This document shows positions 7,874 through 15,712 of a stretch of DNA of 30,885 nt, in pieces; position 1 is the stretch's first letter; each line of letters starts with the position of its first letter. The notes beneath the pieces were generated by a model. It did not search any database, had not been told where the DNA came from, and saw nothing but the letters and a program-made list of their open reading frames with translations. A program made the position numbers and the translations under genes. Source of the stretch: an uncultured Paraburkholderia sp. (GTDB lineage: Bacteria; Pseudomonadota; Gammaproteobacteria; Burkholderiales; Burkholderiaceae); the NCBI GenBank assembly GCA_937917025.1, contig CALFSF010000518.1, forward strand, positions 1 to 30,885, in the 5' to 3' direction.

Positions 7874-8884
7874 GTGAAAAAAATCATCAACCAGCCTGAC
7901 CAGTTCGTCGACGAGGTGATCGATTCGCTGCTGATCGCGCTCCCGGGGTGGATCAAGGCCGCCACCGCCGACCGCCGCGCGCTGGTGCGGGCGGACGCGC
8001 CGAAGCAGGGCCGCGTCGGCATCGTGACGGGCGGCGGATCGGGACATATGCCGGGCTTTCTCGGCTATGTCGGCGAAGGACTGTGCAGCGGCGTCGCGGT
8101 GGGCAACGTGTTTTCGTCGCCGTCGTCGGAACAGATTTTCGAGGCGACGAAGGCGGTCAACGGCGGCGCGGGCGTGCTCTACGTGTACGGCAATTATGGC
8201 GGGGACGTGTTCAATTTCGACCTGGCTGCCGATCTCGCGGAACCGGAGGGCATCGACATCAGGACCGTGCTGCTGACCGACGACGTCGCGTCGGCGCCGC
8301 CTGAGCGCGCGAGCGAGCGGCGCGGCGTTGCCGGGATGGTGTTCGCGTTCAAGTGCGCGGGGGCGGCGGCGGAGCGCGGCGACCCGCTCGACGAAGTCGC
8401 GCGGATCACGGCGAAGGCCAACGCGCAGTGCCGGACGATGGGCGTCGGCCTGTCGCCAACGATCCTGCCCGCTGCCGGCAAGCCGACCTTTACGCTGCCT
8501 GACGGCGAGATGGAAATCGGCATCGGCATTCACGGCGAGCCCGGCACGCATCGCGGGAAACTCGAAACGGCCGACGCGATCGCCGACCGGCTGTCCGGCG
8601 AAATCCTGCGCGACCTCGCCGCGCCGAAGGGCTCGCGCGTGGCGGTGCTGGTCAACGGGCTGGGCGCGACGCCGCTCGAGGAACTGTATCTGCTGTACCG
8701 GCGCACGGCGGCGGCGATTGCCGGCCAGGGGCTGACGATCGCGCGCTCGTATGTCGGCGAGTATGTGACGAGTCTGGAGATGGCGGGTGCGTCGATCACG
8801 GTCATGCTGCTGGACGACGAGCTCGAAGCGCTGCTCGCCGCGCCCGCGCGTTCGCCGCTCTTTCATGACTGGTCTCCGGCCTGA
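7874..8884 (+). CDS. Dihydroxyacetone kinase family subunit DhaK-like (DAK1 domain)
   Basis: This 336-residue protein carries the substrate-binding half of the dihydroxyacetone kinase family, in which the substrate carbonyl is bound covalently to a histidine. GGGSGHMPGFLGYVGEGL (53-70, His58), GGDVFNFDLA (109-118, Asp111) and GIGIHGEPG (216-224, His220) keep the three catalytic residues, at spacings equal to those I recall for E. coli DhaK (56, 109, 218). The usual Glu after His58 is Met59, and the following loop differs from standard DhaK. The start is GTG at 7874 with GGGAGA upstream. Likely substrates are dihydroxyacetone or a related short ketose such as an erythrulose. With DhaL next door it forms a two-gene kinase; DhaM is not in the window. 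Confidence 0.85.
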   Translation: MKKIINQPDQFVDEVIDSLLIALPGWIKAATADRRALVRADAPKQGRVGIVTGGGSGHMPGFLGYVGEGLCSGVAVGNVFSSPSSEQIFEATKAVNGGAGVLYVYGNYGGDVFNFDLAADLAEPEGIDIRTVLLTDDVASAPPERASERRGVAGMVFAFKCAGAAAERGDPLDEVARITAKANAQCRTMGVGLSPTILPAAGKPTFTLPDGEMEIGIGIHGEPGTHRGKLETADAIADRLSGEILRDLAAPKGSRVAVLVNGLGATPLEELYLLYRRTAAAIAGQGLTIARSYVGEYVTSLEMAGASITVMLLDDELEALLAAPARSPLFHDWSPA

Positions 8885-8929
8885 TCGCTGTTCGGGGCCG
8901 GTTTCGGGCCGATTTAAAAGGAGAGTGGC

Positions 8930-9559
8930 ATGAGTGTTTCCTGCAGCGAATTGCGCGCTGTGCTGAGCCGTGCGCTATCGACGCTTCCCGCGCATGCGGA
9001 GGAGCTCCGCGAACTTGATGCGGCACTCGGGGACGGCGACCTCGGCATCACGGTGCAGGCCGGCTCGGCGGCGGTCGTCGCGGCGCTCGCGGCATTGCCC
9101 GCCGACGCCGCGCTCAACGACGTCCTGCTTGCCGCCGGCAAGGCCTTCTCGACGGCGAATCCGTCGACGTTTGCCGCGCTGATCGGCGGCGGCCTGCTCG
9201 CCGCCGCGAAGACGGTGTCGGGCAGGTCTTCGGCCGGCAAGGACGAGGCACTGGCCATCGGCCGCGCGGTGGCGGCGCGCATCACCGAACGCGGCAAGAG
9301 CAAGGTCGGCGACAAGACCGTGCTCGATGCGCTGGTGCCCAGTCTGGATGTGCTGGAGACGTCGCAGGGGCAGGCGGACGCGCTGCTTGCCCTGATGATC
9401 GATACGGCACGCGAGAGGATCGACGCGACGGCCGGTTTGCAGTCGCAAAAGGGGCGGGCGGCCTGGGTGCAGGAGCGCAGCATCGGCCATCCCGATCCGG
9501 GTGCGACCGCGTATCTGCGCTTTCTGGAGGCGCTGCGCGGTGCGTTGACTGTCGATTGA
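8930..9559 (+). CDS. Dihydroxyacetone kinase family subunit DhaL-like (DAK2 domain)
   Basis: The nucleotide-binding partner of the preceding gene, 209 residues and all-helical by composition. The magnesium/nucleotide loop LDAALGDGDLGITV has Asp30, Asp35 and Asp37 at the standard positions. The residue after Asp37, normally His in the GDGDHG motif, is Leu38. Later family features are seen in FAALIGGGLLAAA and GDKTVLDALVPSLD. An AAAAGGAGAG-like ribosome site precedes the ATG. In PTS-type systems DhaL holds ADP and is recharged by DhaM; with no DhaM here, either exchange of free ATP or a DhaM elsewhere in the genome is needed. It is the last gene of the operon. Confidence 0.85.
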   Translation: MSVSCSELRAVLSRALSTLPAHAEELRELDAALGDGDLGITVQAGSAAVVAALAALPADAALNDVLLAAGKAFSTANPSTFAALIGGGLLAAAKTVSGRSSAGKDEALAIGRAVAARITERGKSKVGDKTVLDALVPSLDVLETSQGQADALLALMIDTARERIDATAGLQSQKGRAAWVQERSIGHPDPGATAYLRFLEALRGALTVD

Positions 9560-9837
9560 CTCGTTGCGCCCCGGTGAGCTGACACGACTATCATCCCGAT
9601 ACCCGACTAGAATGTCGGCCAGCGTGGTCTGCGTTGCGTTGTTCGCGGGATGCCCGGCAGCATGGGGCGTTCATGAAGACGTAAGCGTCCGCGCTTCATA
9701 CGTGCGGACTCGCGCGCGGAAAGCGGTTGTGACCTGACTCAGCGCGCAATCCGTCCGTGCATGACACGTTTCATTTCAATCGCGCGGGCGTCGACAAAAA
9801 TCATCGAACCCCGGTGCCCGCGGCTACGCAGTGACGA
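9560..9837. other. Intergenic region between the salvage operon and amiD
   Basis: These 278 bases hold no convincing ORF. A 6-bp inverted repeat, GTCCGC at 9687-9692 and GCGGAC at 9704-9709, is present without a T-run, so an intrinsic terminator for the operon is not evident. A TAGAAT at 9608-9613 resembles a -10 box, but I see no acceptable -35 at the right distance. Confidence 0.4.
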
Positions 9838-10734
9838 ATGAATTCGAATTCAATTGACGTGAATCGCGCCCGCATTAAGTGCCTCATGCGCGCGACGACG
9901 CTCGCCCTCTTCACCGCGCTGCTCGCCGCCTGCACGACGACGATGGTCGAGCGCGGCACCTACGTTGCCGACACAAGCCGGCATGCGCGGAACGCCGACT
10001 CGCGCGTGCGGTTTCTCGTGATGCACTACACCGAGATCGACGAGGCGAAGTCGCTGCAGGTGCTGACCACGGAAGGCGTCAGCGCCCATTACGTCGTGCC
10101 GGACGCGCCCAGGATCGAGCACGGCGAGCCCGTGGTTTTCCAGCTGGTGCCCGAGAGCCAGCGCGCGTGGCATGCGGGCACCAGCTACTGGCAGGGCACG
10201 ACCGAACTGAACGCTGCGTCGATCGGCATCGAGAACGTCAACCTCGGCCCTGTCGATACCCCCGAGGGCCGTAGCTGGCAGCCGTATCCGCCGGCGCAGG
10301 TCGACGCGCTGATCCGCCTCGCGAAAGACATCGTCTCGCGCTACGGCATTCCGCCGACACGCGTGGTCGGTCACAGCGATATCGCGCCGCAACGCAAGAT
10401 CGATCCCGGCCCGCTGTTTCCGTGGAAGCAGCTCTACGACGCGGGCGTCGGCGCATGGCCGGATGCCGCTGCCGTGAGCGCGCATCTTGCCGGACGCGAC
10501 CCCGCTCAACCCGTCGACGTAGCCGGCCTGCAGCGCCGGCTTGCGCGCTACGGCTACGAGACGGCCACCGACGGCGTGCTCGACGCGCGCGCCCGCCGCG
10601 TGTTCGCCGCGTTCCAGATGCACTTCCGGCCGCGCGATTACGCGGGCAACCCCGACGCCGAAACCGAAGCGATCGCGGACGCGCTGCTCGACAAGTACAT
10701 CGGCCCCGAGGCGCCGCCGCCGCCGGCCCCCTGA
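9838..10734 (+). CDS. amiD: N-acetylmuramoyl-L-alanine amidase lipoprotein, AmiD-like
   Basis: A zinc amidase that cuts the MurNAc-L-Ala bond in peptidoglycan or anhydro-muropeptides, acting in the periplasm as a lipoprotein. From residue 18 the signal reads RATTLALFTALLAAC, with the lipobox Cys at 32. The Amidase_2 domain follows: LVMHYTE (His63), SAHYVVP, WHAG, VVGHSDIAPQRKIDPGPLFPW with the second His and the Asp ligand (motif quoted in part: GHSDIAPQRKIDPG). The C-terminal 80 residues are a peptidoglycan-binding domain ending FQMHFRPRDYAG and ALLDKYIG, as in E. coli AmiD. An ATG at 9886 would give a shorter, classical signal peptide and is a real alternative start. It is unrelated to the sugar operon in function. 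Confidence 0.9.
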   Translation: MNSNSIDVNRARIKCLMRATTLALFTALLAACTTTMVERGTYVADTSRHARNADSRVRFLVMHYTEIDEAKSLQVLTTEGVSAHYVVPDAPRIEHGEPVVFQLVPESQRAWHAGTSYWQGTTELNAASIGIENVNLGPVDTPEGRSWQPYPPAQVDALIRLAKDIVSRYGIPPTRVVGHSDIAPQRKIDPGPLFPWKQLYDAGVGAWPDAAAVSAHLAGRDPAQPVDVAGLQRRLARYGYETATDGVLDARARRVFAAFQMHFRPRDYAGNPDAETEAIADALLDKYIGPEAPPPPAP

Positions 10735-10780
10735 GCTTCCGGTAAACTCACGTTTTTACTCACGCCCGCCTTACATCCCC

Positions 10781-11476
10781 ATGACTCAGGACGAACTCAA
10801 GCAACTGGTCGGCCAGGCCGCTGCCGACTACGTGAATGCCCATGTGCCCCAGGGCGCCGTGATCGGTGTCGGCACGGGCTCGACCGCGAACTGCTTCATC
10901 GATGCGCTGGCCGCGACGAAGCAGCGCTATCGCGGCGCGGTGTCCAGCTCGCACGCCACCACCGCGCGCCTGCAGTCGCACGGCATCAAGGTGTTCGATC
11001 TGAACGAGATCGAGTCGCTGACGGTGTACGTCGACGGCGCCGACGAGATCGACGGTAGCGGCGCCATGATCAAGGGCGGCGGCGGGGCGCTGACGCGCGA
11101 GAAGATCGTTGCTTCCGTGTCGGAAGTGTTCGTCTGCATCGCGGACGCCAGCAAGCGCGTGGACGTGCTCGGCACGTTTCCGCTGCCAATCGAGGTCGTG
11201 CCGATGGCGCGCACCGCGATTGGCCGGCGCATCACGGCGATGGGCGGCGTGCCGGTGGTTCGCGTGCAGAAGGACGGCACGCCGTTCCTGACCGACAACG
11301 GCAACGAGATTCTCGACGTCAAGGGTCTTCGCATCAGCGACCCGCGCACGCTCGAAATGCACGTGAACGCGTGGCCGGGCGTGGTGACGGTGGGCCTCTT
11401 CGCCGGGCGCGGCGCCGATATCTGCCTGCTTGGCGGCGACACGGGTGTCGAGACAATCGTGTACGAAAGAAACTGA
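10781..11476 (+). CDS. rpiA: Ribose-5-phosphate isomerase A
   Basis: Interconverts ribose 5-phosphate and ribulose 5-phosphate in the pentose phosphate pathway. It is 231 residues, normal for bacterial RpiA. GTGSTANCF (31-39) binds phosphate, DGADEID (85-91) gives Asp85 and Asp88, and KGGGGALTREKIVAS supplies Lys98 and the catalytic Glu107. LPIEVVPMA and the C-terminal GGDTGVETI are also typical. It begins 46 bases after amiD and ends 26 bases before an intrinsic terminator, so amiD-rpiA may be co-transcribed. Its closeness to a pentose operon is probably coincidence, since the MtnK route makes 1-phosphates and not 5-phosphates. Confidence 0.95.
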   Translation: MTQDELKQLVGQAAADYVNAHVPQGAVIGVGTGSTANCFIDALAATKQRYRGAVSSSHATTARLQSHGIKVFDLNEIESLTVYVDGADEIDGSGAMIKGGGGALTREKIVASVSEVFVCIADASKRVDVLGTFPLPIEVVPMARTAIGRRITAMGGVPVVRVQKDGTPFLTDNGNEILDVKGLRISDPRTLEMHVNAWPGVVTVGLFAGRGADICLLGGDTGVETIVYERN

Positions 11477-11502
11477 ATCTGCTGCATCACGTTGGGTCCG
11501 CT

Positions 11503-11541
11503 AAAAAGCGCCGCGCTGCCCCCTGGCACGCGGCGCTTTTT
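11503..11541 (+). terminator. Rho-independent terminator of rpiA
   Basis: A perfect 13-bp inverted repeat, AAAAAGCGCCGCG at 11503-11515 and CGCGGCGCTTTTT at 11529-11541, encloses a 13-base loop. The GC stem with a T-run on the + strand follows the rpiA stop by 26 bases. The A-run on the left arm would make it work on the - strand too. Confidence 0.92.
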
Positions 11542-11652
11542 CAATGTGCCCGATCTTTCGCGCGACCGCTATAGGCCATCCGGCCAGTTACGCTTCGGCG
11601 CGCGCACGGGTACGCTTCTTTCGTCGGTATTGAAGGCAGAAAGGAGAGTCCG

Positions 11653-11892
11653 GTGACGATGCAAGGCAAATTGAGGCGCACGCTCGACGTCGCGTATGAG
11701 CGCATGAAATGCAATTCGACGGTGGCAAGCGTGCTCGCGGGCAACTATGGGTTGTGTCTTGGCGTGATCATGGGCGCGCAGGCCTGCAACGCGATGACCG
11801 ACGACGAGGTGGCCGTGGAGCGCGCGCATCTTGCCATGCTGGCCGCGCTGCACGACATGAAGGCGGCTGGCGCCGAGCGGTCGCGGGGCTGA
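11653..11892 (+). CDS. Small hypothetical protein, 79 residues
   Basis: I do not recognise a family. A GTG at 11653 has AGGAG six bases upstream; the in-frame ATG at 11659 is twelve bases from that site, so GTG is favoured. The product begins with a basic segment (KLRRTLDVAYERMK), has a short semi-hydrophobic middle (VLAGNYGLCLGVIMGAQACN) with two cysteines, then an acidic/alanine-rich helix-like tail. The middle is too short and polar for a confident membrane helix. It stands alone between the rpiA terminator and a convergent glycosyltransferase gene 10 bases away. The good ribosome site is the main support that it is real. Confidence 0.5.
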   Translation: MTMQGKLRRTLDVAYERMKCNSTVASVLAGNYGLCLGVIMGAQACNAMTDDEVAVERAHLAMLAALHDMKAAGAERSRG

Positions 11893-11902
11893 CGTGCGTG
11901 CC

Positions 11903-13159
11903 TCACCGCACCGCGCGTGCAATCGCCTGGGTCATTCTGCTCAGGTAGGTTTCGAGCGAGAAATCGCGCTGCGCGTCGATCGTCCCCTGCCTCGCGAGAC
12001 GCCGCGCCACGTCCGGGCGAAGGCGAAGGGCGTCGATGGCGTCGACGATGCCGTCCACGTCGCCGGGTTGCGTGAGAAGGCCGTTGTGGCCGTCCTGCAC
12101 GATCTCCAGCACGCCGCCCGCGGCGGCCGCGATCACCGGGCGCCCCGCAAGCATGCCCTCGATCACCACGCGCCCGAGCGGTTCGGGATCGATCGACGTG
12201 TGCAGGATCACGTCCATCGCTTTCATCCAGGCCGGCATGTCGTCGCGAAAGCCCGCGAAATGCACGCGCCCGGTCACGCCGAGTTCTTCGGCCTGCAGGC
12301 GCAGACCGTCGGCATACGCGTGTTCGCCGAAAAGCGGCGCGCCAACCAGCACGAGGTGCACGTCGGGAAGCTTCGCGAGTGCCTGCAGCGCGATGTGCTG
12401 ACCTTTCCACGGAGCGAGGCGGCCAAAGAGGCCGGCAAGGTAGGCGTCCTCCGGCAGGCCCAGGCGGCGGCGCAGCGCGGCGCGGTCGTCGGCGGTATCC
12501 GCGTCGACCTTGTGGAAGGCGGCGGCGTCGATGCCATTCGGAATCACCGGAATGCGTTCGGCCGGGATGCCGGCCAGCGCGCTCAGGGCTTCGGCCGAGG
12601 CGCGCGAGTTGGCCACGACCTGATCCACCACGTAACGCGCGAGCCATTTGACGACCAGCAACTGCACGCGTCCGAAGTGCGCGCGCGACATGATGTCGTG
12701 CAGAAACCAGATCACCGGGCGCCGGTGCAGCGGCTTGCCGAGCGCGCCGAGCACCATCGCCTTCTGCGTGTTGACGAAGAGCACGTCGAAGCGCCGCGCC
12801 TCGCGTGCGATCGCCCGTATCTGCCTCAGGATGCCCGGCACCGCGGAAAGCAGGTTGAGCCGCACGGCTTCGCGGTCGAGGTTCGAGACGCGCGCGTCGC
12901 TCAACACCTTCACGTACACGCCGTGTTCCTCGAGCCGTGCGCGAAATGGCCCGTCGGCCAGCAGCACGACCTCGCCGCGCGCCGTGCATGCTTCGGCGAG
13001 CGGCAACAGCGCGAATTCGGCACCGCCCATCTGGCCGGTCTGATCGAGGAAGAGCACCGTTGGCGTGCGCGGGCCGTCGTATACGCCGGCTTCGGCGGGC
13101 AGCGCCGCCGCGCCGGCTTTGGCTGGCTGGAAACGGCGGATCAGGTCAGGAGCGTTCAT
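11903..13159 (-). CDS. Glycosyltransferase family 4 protein
   Basis: A GT-B-fold glycosyltransferase of 418 residues, likely cytoplasmic and adding a sugar to a lipid-linked exopolysaccharide repeat unit. The acceptor domain starts after about 30 residues with TVLFLDQTGQMGGAEFALLP, a Gly-Gly-Ala-Glu loop usual in this family. The donor domain has IPVIPNGID, GLFGRLAPWKGQH and the E-x7-E region EPLGRVVIEGMLAGRPVIA, followed by GGVLEIV. It is transcribed away from the next glycosyltransferase across a 177-base gap and converges with the small ORF at 11653. The sugar donor and acceptor cannot be told. The N-terminal 30 residues are poorly ordered; a later start is not excluded. Confidence 0.87.
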   Translation of the reverse strand: MNAPDLIRRFQPAKAGAAALPAEAGVYDGPRTPTVLFLDQTGQMGGAEFALLPLAEACTARGEVVLLADGPFRARLEEHGVYVKVLSDARVSNLDREAVRLNLLSAVPGILRQIRAIAREARRFDVLFVNTQKAMVLGALGKPLHRRPVIWFLHDIMSRAHFGRVQLLVVKWLARYVVDQVVANSRASAEALSALAGIPAERIPVIPNGIDAAAFHKVDADTADDRAALRRRLGLPEDAYLAGLFGRLAPWKGQHIALQALAKLPDVHLVLVGAPLFGEHAYADGLRLQAEELGVTGRVHFAGFRDDMPAWMKAMDVILHTSIDPEPLGRVVIEGMLAGRPVIAAAAGGVLEIVQDGHNGLLTQPGDVDGIVDAIDALRLRPDVARRLARQGTIDAQRDFSLETYLSRMTQAIARAVR

Positions 13160-13336
13160 CGTCGTGCGCCAGGAGAAATGCGGAATCGGGCGGGCAGGGC
13201 GCGGCGCGCAGGCCGGCCGCCCGACGAGTCCTCATTATTCGCAAAGCGGCGTGCGTGCTGTGTGGCCGCGCGCACGCACGGCCGCAAAACGGCCGCTTAC
13301 ACTGGCCAGGTCTGCTTTTCTCCTGGTACGGAAATC

Positions 13337-14527
13337 ATGAAAGTCGCGATCGTCCACGACTGGCTGGTGTCGCCCGGTGGTGCGGAGAAGGTGCTCGAGC
13401 ACATCATTCACTGCTTTCCGGATGCGGAGCTGTTCAGTCTCGTCGATTTTCTCGAGGACCGTGCGCCGGTTCACGGCAAGAACGTCACCACCAGCTTCAT
13501 CCAGCGTCTGCCGTTTGCACGGCGCCACTACCGGATGTATCTGCCGCTCATGCCGCTCGCCATCGAGCAGCTCGATCTGTCGAGCTTCGATCTCGTCATT
13601 TCGAGCTCCTATGCGGTCGCCAAGGGCGTGCTGGTCGGTCCGGACCAGACGCACGTGAGCTACGTGCATTCGCCGATGCGCTATGCGTGGGACCTGCAGC
13701 ACCAATACCTGCGTGAGGCAAAGCTCACGCGCGGGCCGCGGTCCTGGGCGACCCGCGCGCTGCTGCACTATCTGCGCGGCTGGGATACGCACTCGACGAA
13801 CGGCGTCGACCGGCTGATCGCGAACTCGGAGTTCGTCGCGCGCCGGATCCAGAAGGCTTATCGCCGGGACGCGACCGTGATCGCGCCACCCGTCGACGTG
13901 AACAGATTCGATGTGTGCGCGCAGAAGGATGATTTTTACCTGGCCGCTTCGCGCATGGTGCAGTACAAGCGGATGTCGCTGATCGTCGAGGCGTTCACGG
14001 CGACACCCGGCCGCCGGCTGGTGGTTGTCGGCGACGGTCCGGAGATGGCGTCGATTCGCGCAAAGGCAGGACCGAACGTGCAGATCCTCGGATATCAACC
14101 CTTCGAGGTGCTGCGTGACCTCCTGCAGCGTGCGCGGGCGTTTGTGTTTGCCGCCGAGGAGGATTTCGGCATTGTTTCCGTGGAGGCGCAGGCGTGCGGC
14201 ACACCGGTGATCGCCTATGGCAAGGGCGGCGCGCTCGAAACGGTGATCCCGCTGGGCGAACCGTGCCCGACGGGCGTCTATTTCGAACGGCAAACGGTTG
14301 CTTCGCTGCTGGAGGCGCTGGAGCGCTTCGAGCGGCAACACACGCTGATCACGGCCGCCGCGTGCCGCGCGAACGCCGAGCGGTTTTCAGCGGCCACGTT
14401 CCGGCACAAGTTCATGCTTGAAGTCACGCGCACGATTGCCGCGGCGGGTACGCGCCCGCGCGTCGAAGTAACGCCTGTCGACGCGTGGCCCGGCGACTCC
14501 GCGCGACGCGGAACGTGGGGACGCTAG
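13337..14527 (+). CDS. Glycosyltransferase family 4 protein
   Basis: A second GT-B glycosyltransferase, 396 residues. It starts MKVAIVHDWLVSPGGAEKVL, the Gly-Gly-Ala-Glu loop typical of polysaccharide-cluster transferases. A HVSYVHSPMRYAWD segment lies in the middle, and DRLIANSEFVARRI and a VIAPPVDVNRF linker follow. The donor site has VVVGDGPE and the E-x7-E motif EDFGIVSVEAQACGTPVIA. Many relatives act in colanic-acid-like or O-antigen repeat-unit assembly. The next gene is a methyltransferase on the same strand after 213 bases. No helper ribosome site is strong; GGTACGG lies about eight bases upstream of the ATG. The last 25 residues (Arg/Thr-rich) are probably unstructured. Confidence 0.88.
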   Translation: MKVAIVHDWLVSPGGAEKVLEHIIHCFPDAELFSLVDFLEDRAPVHGKNVTTSFIQRLPFARRHYRMYLPLMPLAIEQLDLSSFDLVISSSYAVAKGVLVGPDQTHVSYVHSPMRYAWDLQHQYLREAKLTRGPRSWATRALLHYLRGWDTHSTNGVDRLIANSEFVARRIQKAYRRDATVIAPPVDVNRFDVCAQKDDFYLAASRMVQYKRMSLIVEAFTATPGRRLVVVGDGPEMASIRAKAGPNVQILGYQPFEVLRDLLQRARAFVFAAEEDFGIVSVEAQACGTPVIAYGKGGALETVIPLGEPCPTGVYFERQTVASLLEALERFERQHTLITAAACRANAERFSAATFRHKFMLEVTRTIAAAGTRPRVEVTPVDAWPGDSARRGTWGR

Positions 14528-14528
14528 C

Positions 14529-14651
14529 CGGCCGATACCGGCAGGCTGCCCGATAGCCACGCGATAGCTACCCCGCTGCCAGCCGCCGCGTTCCACCAGG
14601 CTTGACGCGCCCGCATCGAGCGTGCGTGCGCGAACAGTGCGGTATCGGCCG
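14529..14651. repeat. 12-bp perfect inverted repeat flanking a 99-base spacer
   Basis: CGGCCGATACCG at 14529-14540 is repeated in inverted form as CGGTATCGGCCG at 14640-14651. It begins two bases after the glycosyltransferase stop codon and ends 90 bases before the methyltransferase start. The spacer also holds a close direct repeat of CGATAGC. It may fold the 3' end of the upstream mRNA or mark a small mobile or regulatory unit; the arms are too far apart for a terminator. Confidence 0.5.
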
Positions 14652-14740
14652 TCCAGCAATAATGTCGACGCGCGATCCCGCGCCGCTTGAAGTCAATTGA
14701 ACCTGCCGCGAATGCCGGCAATGGATGCAAGGAGCAATCG

Positions 14741-15472
14741 ATGCAACAGGCTACTGAGTTTTGGGACGGTTTGTTTCGCGCACGCAGCGAAGACAGCAGT
14801 CGCCTTGTCGACATGCCGGATCTCGATTGTCCCGTGTATCGCCGCGCGGTCGAGCACTTTGGCCCGCTACGCGGCAAGACGCTGGTCGATCTCGGCTGCG
14901 GCGCGGGCGCGTCGTCGCTCTTTTTCGCGTCGCTCGGCGCCGACGTGATCAGCGTCGATTTGAGCCCGCTCGCCATCGGCAACCTGAAGCGCTATTGCGC
15001 GGAGCATCGCATCGACAATATCCGGCCCGTCGTGCTTGCCGCGCAGAATCTCGCGACATTGCCGCAGGTCGATTGCGTATTCGGTTCGATGATCCTGCAC
15101 CACATCGAACCGTTCGATCAGTTCGGCGCCGTGTTGCGGGCGACGATCAAGCCCGGCGGCCGTGCGTTCTTCTGGGAGAACAATGGCGCGAGCGACACGA
15201 TGATGTGGTTTCGCGATAACGTCATCGGCAAGTTATGGGTTCCGAAGTACGGCGACGTCGACGAGTCGCCGCTCGCGCCGCGCGAGGTCAATGAACTGCG
15301 CAGGCATTTCACGGTGACGACGGAATTTCCGGAGATGATCTTCATCCAGATGGCGTCGACCTACCTGCTGCGCGGCCGTCTGCACGGGCCGGCGCTGGCG
15401 CTCGACCGGCTCCTCGCCCGTTTCCCGGCGTTGCGCAAATATAGCTACCGGCAGTATGTCTGCCTGTCCTGA
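14741..15472 (+). CDS. Class I SAM-dependent methyltransferase
   Basis: A 243-residue methyltransferase of the Methyltransf_11/25 type. Motif I is LVDLGCGAGASSLFFASLGA, followed by DVISVDLSPLAI with the acidic residue that binds the adenosine ribose. FGSMILHHIEPFDQFG is the usual post-motif III region, and IKPGGRAFFWENNGAS the next strand. The ATG at 14741 is chosen because AAGGAG lies six bases upstream; an upstream TTG at 14687 in frame is unsupported. In an exopolysaccharide locus it may methylate a sugar or a lipid-linked glycan, but small-molecule substrates are equally possible from sequence. It is followed by a GC-rich stem-loop at 15522-15550. Confidence 0.85.
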   Translation: MQQATEFWDGLFRARSEDSSRLVDMPDLDCPVYRRAVEHFGPLRGKTLVDLGCGAGASSLFFASLGADVISVDLSPLAIGNLKRYCAEHRIDNIRPVVLAAQNLATLPQVDCVFGSMILHHIEPFDQFGAVLRATIKPGGRAFFWENNGASDTMMWFRDNVIGKLWVPKYGDVDESPLAPREVNELRRHFTVTTEFPEMIFIQMASTYLLRGRLHGPALALDRLLARFPALRKYSYRQYVCLS

Positions 15473-15521
15473 CAGATGAATCGCTGACAGGTGAATCGTC
15501 GCAAGGACGAACGAAGCTGAA

Positions 15522-15550
15522 CGGAACGCCGGCCCGCCGCCGGCGTTCCG
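15522..15550 (+). terminator. Candidate terminator after the methyltransferase gene
   Basis: CGGAACGCCGGC (15522-15533) and GCCGGCGTTCCG (15539-15550) form a perfect 12-bp stem with a 5-base loop, 49 bases after the stop. The trailing sequence, CGTTTACGG, is a poor T-run, so termination may be weak. Confidence 0.6.
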
Positions 15551-15651
15551 CGTTTACGGCGGCCGCTCGGTAGCCCTTGCGTGCGGCCGGCAGGGCTTCC
15601 CCGGCTGTCGTCCCGCATGCATTTCCCGGAAACAAACCCGCGACGCACCAG

Positions 15652-15689
15652 AAAAAAGGCCGTGCCCGGATTGTGCGCCGGGCACGGCC
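15652..15689 (-). terminator. Rho-independent terminator of the exopolysaccharide operon
   Basis: Read on the - strand, a perfect 12-bp GC stem (arms 15678-15689 and 15658-15669) with an 8-base loop is followed directly by six T's (15652-15657). It lies 23 bases after the stop of the tyrosine-kinase gene and closes the minus-strand operon. Confidence 0.9.
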
Positions 15690-15712
15690 ATCACATCTTC
15701 GATACGGCGGTG

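Noticed and set aside
10781..11476. rpiA as a functional part of the pentose salvage operon
   Set aside because: It is separated by amiD and a 278-base gap, has its own terminator, and acts on 5-phosphates while the MtnK/MtnA route gives 1-phosphates.
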